From assembly GCA_032209605.1 (NCBI GenBank), contig JASFXZ010000057.1, positions 992,001-1,056,000 of the forward strand: a DNA stretch of 64,000 nucleotides, in the 5' to 3' direction. The notes under the pieces were generated by a model. The model saw nothing but the letters and a program-made list of their open reading frames with translations. It was not told where the DNA came from and made no database searches. Shown piece by piece: positions 60,988-64,000 of this stretch (positions are counted from its first letter, which is position 1; each line of letters begins with the position of its first letter). This DNA is from Mactromeris polynyma (Eukaryota > Mollusca > Bivalvia > Venerida > Mactridae). The position numbers and the translations under genes were made by a program.

Positions 60988-61256
60988 ACATAAAATCACT
61001 AATTGAGCGCTGCTATGGGATTACAACCTCTTCTGTAAGTGACGTCATTTCAAGAAAACGCAACATTTGATGTCACTATAATTGCAAACAGGAAACAATA
61101 TTTACTCCATATGATCACTTTGTTTTCATATTGCCATATGGGGCAAATATTGCTTACGGTCAGTACATGGTGACGTCACATTTGACGTTTTCTGGAAATG
61201 ACGTTACAAATAGGAGAGGTTGGAAATCGTACAGCAGCGCTCAATTTATTTTATGC
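60988..61256. mobile_element. palindromic MITE with CRE-like sites
   Basis: The core arms ATTGAGCGCTGC (61002-61013) and GCAGCGCTCAAT (61234-61245) are perfect. Complementarity continues inward for about 70 bp (AACCTCT, GTCATTTC, AGAAAACG) and outward through CATAAAAT/ATTTTATG. TGACGTCA occurs at 61040-61047 and 61171-61178. No coding capacity. Confidence 0.85.
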
Positions 61257-61499
61257 AAGATTGAATAGATCATTCATCCTGTCATGATTTCAGTAAGAAA
61301 TGTTGAGTTTTTAATGAAATAAGTTCTACTTATGGATTTGCTATTTGATCTGTATGTGTCGTTTTAATATGCTTTAATCAAGAAAGATGTTAAATTGAAG
61401 TATAATTGTTTAAATTGCCCCATACAATTTTACAAAATGATCATTTTGGCAACATGTCTTGTTTATGTTGATGCACCTTTAAAGACAATTGGTGATCTG

Positions 61500-61566
61500 T
61501 CTGTCTAACTCAGTCAGTGGAGCACTGGACTGCCAATGATGAGGAAGAACTGGCTTGATCTCAGGT
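61500..61566 (+). mobile_element. tRNA-derived SINE head (tRNA-Gly-like)
   Basis: TAACTCAGTCAGTGGAGCAC (A-box region) is followed by TGGACTGCCAATGATGA with GCC at the anticodon position, then GGCTTGATCTC as a degenerate B box. Anticodon-stem pairing is poor, so it is not a functional tRNA. A tail with GGTGTGGC duplicated (61564, 61579) follows. Confidence 0.6.
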
Positions 61567-61799
61567 GTGGCTTGAACTCAGGTGTGGCATAATTATGTTC
61601 TCTGTGACAATTTGACTTAAGAATATGTGGTTAAAACCATTTCCCTCACATCTGATTCATGTGGTGAACTTATCATCTGCTTGCTGTAGAACTTAGGTGA
61701 GTACTGGTTGGTATCCTAGCGACATGGTTAGGTCAACTGTACATTGGTATGTAATTGAAATACAGTAGAAAAATGGTATCAAACTCCATACCAATCAAA

Positions 61800-62132
61800 A
61801 AATGTTCATTGATTCTTCACTCACTACCTCTATCACTCACTAGCTCTCAGTCGCTCACTCACTATCTCATAGTCACCCACTACTTATCAATCACTCGATC
61901 ACTAGCTATTTGTTAATGACTTACTAGCTCTTGGTCACTCATTATTTCTCTTGCTCACTAGATATTGATCACTCACTTTCTAACCATCTCACTCATTCAC
62001 TAGTTTTTGGCCACTCATTCTATAACTCATATCTTAGACGATCACTCTATCACTTACTAGCTTTCAGGCACACTCAATCACTAGTTCTTGATCACTCAGT
62101 AACTAGCCCTTTGTCATTCAATATTACTCTTA
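61800..62132 (+). repeat. degenerate TCACTCACTAGCTCT repeats
   Basis: Irregular copies of CACTAGCTCT, CACTCACT and TTGGTCACTC appear with variable spacing. They look like diverged ancestors or edge copies of the 40-bp array that follows. Confidence 0.8.
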
Positions 62133-64000
62133 TGTGCTCTTGGTTTCCTACTAGCTCTCATTCACTCACTCACTGGCTCTTGGTTCCTCACTAGCTCTCA
62201 TTCTCTCACTCACTGGCTCTTGGTTTCCCACTAGCTCTCATTCTCTCACTCACTGGCTCTTGGTTCCTCACTAGCTCTCATTCTCTCACTCACTGGCTCT
62301 TGGTTTCCCACTAGCTCTCATTCTCTCACTCACTGGCTCTTGGTTTCTCACTAGCTCTCATTCTCTCACTCACTGGCTCTTGGTTTCTCACTAGCTCTCA
62401 TTCCCTCACTCACTGGCTCTTGGTTTCTCACTAGCTCTCATTCCCTCACTCACTGGCTCTTGGTTTCCCACTAGCTCTCATTCTCTCACTCACTGGCTCT
62501 TGGTTTCTCACTAGCTCTCATTCTCTCACTCACTGGCTCTTGGTTTCCCACTAACTCTCATTCCCTCACTCACTGGCTCTTGGTTTCCCACTAGCTCTCA
62601 TTCCCTCACTCACTGGTTCTTGGTTTCCCACTAACTCTCATTCCCTCACTCACTGGCTCTTGGTTTCCCACTAGCTCTCATTCCCTCACTCACTGGCTTT
62701 TGGTTTCCATCTAGCTCTCATTCCCTCACTCACTGGCTCTTGGTTTCCATCTAGCTCTCATTCCCTCACCCACTGGCTGCTCTTGGTTTCCATCTAAATC
62801 TCATTCCCTCACTCACTGGCTCTTGGTTTCCAACTAGCTCTCATTCTCTCACTCACTGGCTCTTGGTTTCCATCTAGCTTTTGGTTTCCCACTAGCTCTC
62901 ATTCCCTCACTCACTGGCTCTTGGTTTCCATCTAGCTCTCATTCTCTCACTCACTGGCTCTTGGTTTCCCACTAGCTCTCATTCTCTCACTCACTGGCTC
63001 TTGGTTTCCCACTAGCTCTCATTCTCTCACTCACTGGCTCTTGGTTTCCATCTAGCTCTCATTCTCTCACTCACTGGCTCTTGGTTTCCATCTAGCTCTC
63101 ATTCTCTCACTCACTGGCTCTTGGTTTCCATCTAGCTCTCATTCTCTCACTCACTGGCTCTTGGTTTCTCACTAGCTCTCATTCTCTCACTCACTGGCTC
63201 TTGGTTTCCATCTAGCTCTCATTCTCTCACTCACTGGCTCTTGGTTTCCATCTAGCTCTCATTCTCTCACTCACTGGCTCTTGGTTTCCATCTAGCTCTC
63301 ATTCTCTCACTCACTGGCTCTTGGTTTCCATCTAGCTCTCATTCTCTCACTCACTGGCTCTTGGTTTCTCACTAGCTTCCATTCCCTCACTCACTTGCTC
63401 TTGGTTTCTCACTAGCTCTCATTCACTCACTCACTGGCTCTTGGTTTCCATCTAGCTCTCATTCCCTCACTCACTGGCTCTTGGATTCTCACTAGCTCTC
63501 ATTCTCTCACTCACAGGCTCTTGGTTTCCATCTAGCTCTCATTCTCTCACTCACTGGCTCTTGGTTTCCATCAAGCTCTCATTCCCTCACTCACTGGCTC
63601 TTGGTTTCCCACAAGCTCACATTCATTCACTCACTGGCTCTTGGTTTCCATCTAGCTCTCATTCCCTCACTCACTGGCTCTTGGTTTTCATCTAGCTCTC
63701 ATTCCCTCACTCACTGGCTCTTGGTTTCCCACAAGCTCTCATTCCCTCCCTCACTGGCTCTTGGTTTCCCACAAGCTCACATTCATTCACTCACTGGCTC
63801 TTGGTTTCCCACAAGCTCTCATTCATTCACTCACTGGCTCTTGGTGTCCATCTAGCTCTCATTCCCTCCCTCACTGGCTCTTGGTTTCCCACAAGCTCAC
63901 ATTCATTCACTCACTGGCTCTTGGTTTCCATATAGCTCTCATTCCCTCACTCACTGGCTCTTGGTTTCCCACAAGCTCTCATTATTCACTCACTTGCTCT
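62133..64000 (+). repeat. 40-bp minisatellite, ~46 copies, running off the window
   Basis: The unit is CTCTTGGTTTCCCACTAGCT then CTCATTCTCTCACTCACTGG. Variants are distributed in zones: CCCAC/CTCAC-TAGC up to about 62700, mostly CCATCTAGC at 62700-63350, and CCCACAAGCTCACATTCATT after 63600. Two length changes occur, an extra GCTGCT-type insertion near 62776 and an extra partial unit near 62866-62890. Open plus-strand frames within it (for example 63601-63855) arise because the unit lacks stops and are not evidence of a protein. Confidence 0.95.

Noticed and set aside
60688..60999. 103-codon minus-strand frame
   Set aside because: It has no domain and its start lies in the outer arm of a MITE.
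63601..63855. Plus-strand 84-codon frame
   Set aside because: It is a translation of the 40-bp minisatellite.

Overview
The window looks like non-coding DNA from an animal nuclear genome, most likely a bivalve mollusc. It is AT-rich, has no long open frame outside tandem repeats and transposon remains, and is dense in short transposons, tRNA-derived SINE heads and tandem repeats. Several dispersed repeats carry AAGGTCAAGGTCAC-type cores and GGGCCATCATG ends that I recognise from bivalve genomes. That assignment is inference from memory, not a search. I could not support any host protein-coding exon. The stretch may be intergenic or sit inside large introns.

Layout. 1-10 kb: AT-rich background with one dispersed repeat (565-1095), small tandem duplications and the first copy of an 'L' repeat (5989-6770). 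10-17 kb: a hAT-type MITE with an 8-bp target duplication (11665-12068), a long L copy (14643-15902) and a SINE head (16341-16426). 17-20.4 kb: a 21-copy 35-bp minisatellite (17199-17932) and element E1 (18768-20333), which has terminal inverted repeats and palindromic decamer arrays. 20.4-31 kb: mostly unannotated background with a tandem dispersed repeat (24860-25487) and a short L copy. 31-37.4 kb: a pogo-like transposase pseudogene on the minus strand, split by a nested element E2 (31992-34435) of the same family as E1, followed by further pogo-type termini. 37-50 kb: duplications, two related SINE heads, a ~142-bp tandem repeat (44857-45555), another L copy and more dispersed repeat. 50-61 kb: a run of non-autonomous DNA elements with clear inverted termini (50018-51246, 52650-53733, 56228-57339, 58584-59144, 60988-61256) plus two SINE heads. 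61.8-64 kb: a large 40-bp minisatellite running off the end of the window.

The best candidate for something undescribed is the E1/E2 family. Both elements have CCCCTGCGA-like termini flanked by TA and share an internal block of ~140 bp. Both carry arrays of GTTCNNGAAC decamers near both ends, but the central dinucleotide is element-specific (TT/TA in E1, AT in E2) and largely homogeneous at both ends of each copy. The E2 insertion is independently dated as younger than the transposase gene it splits.
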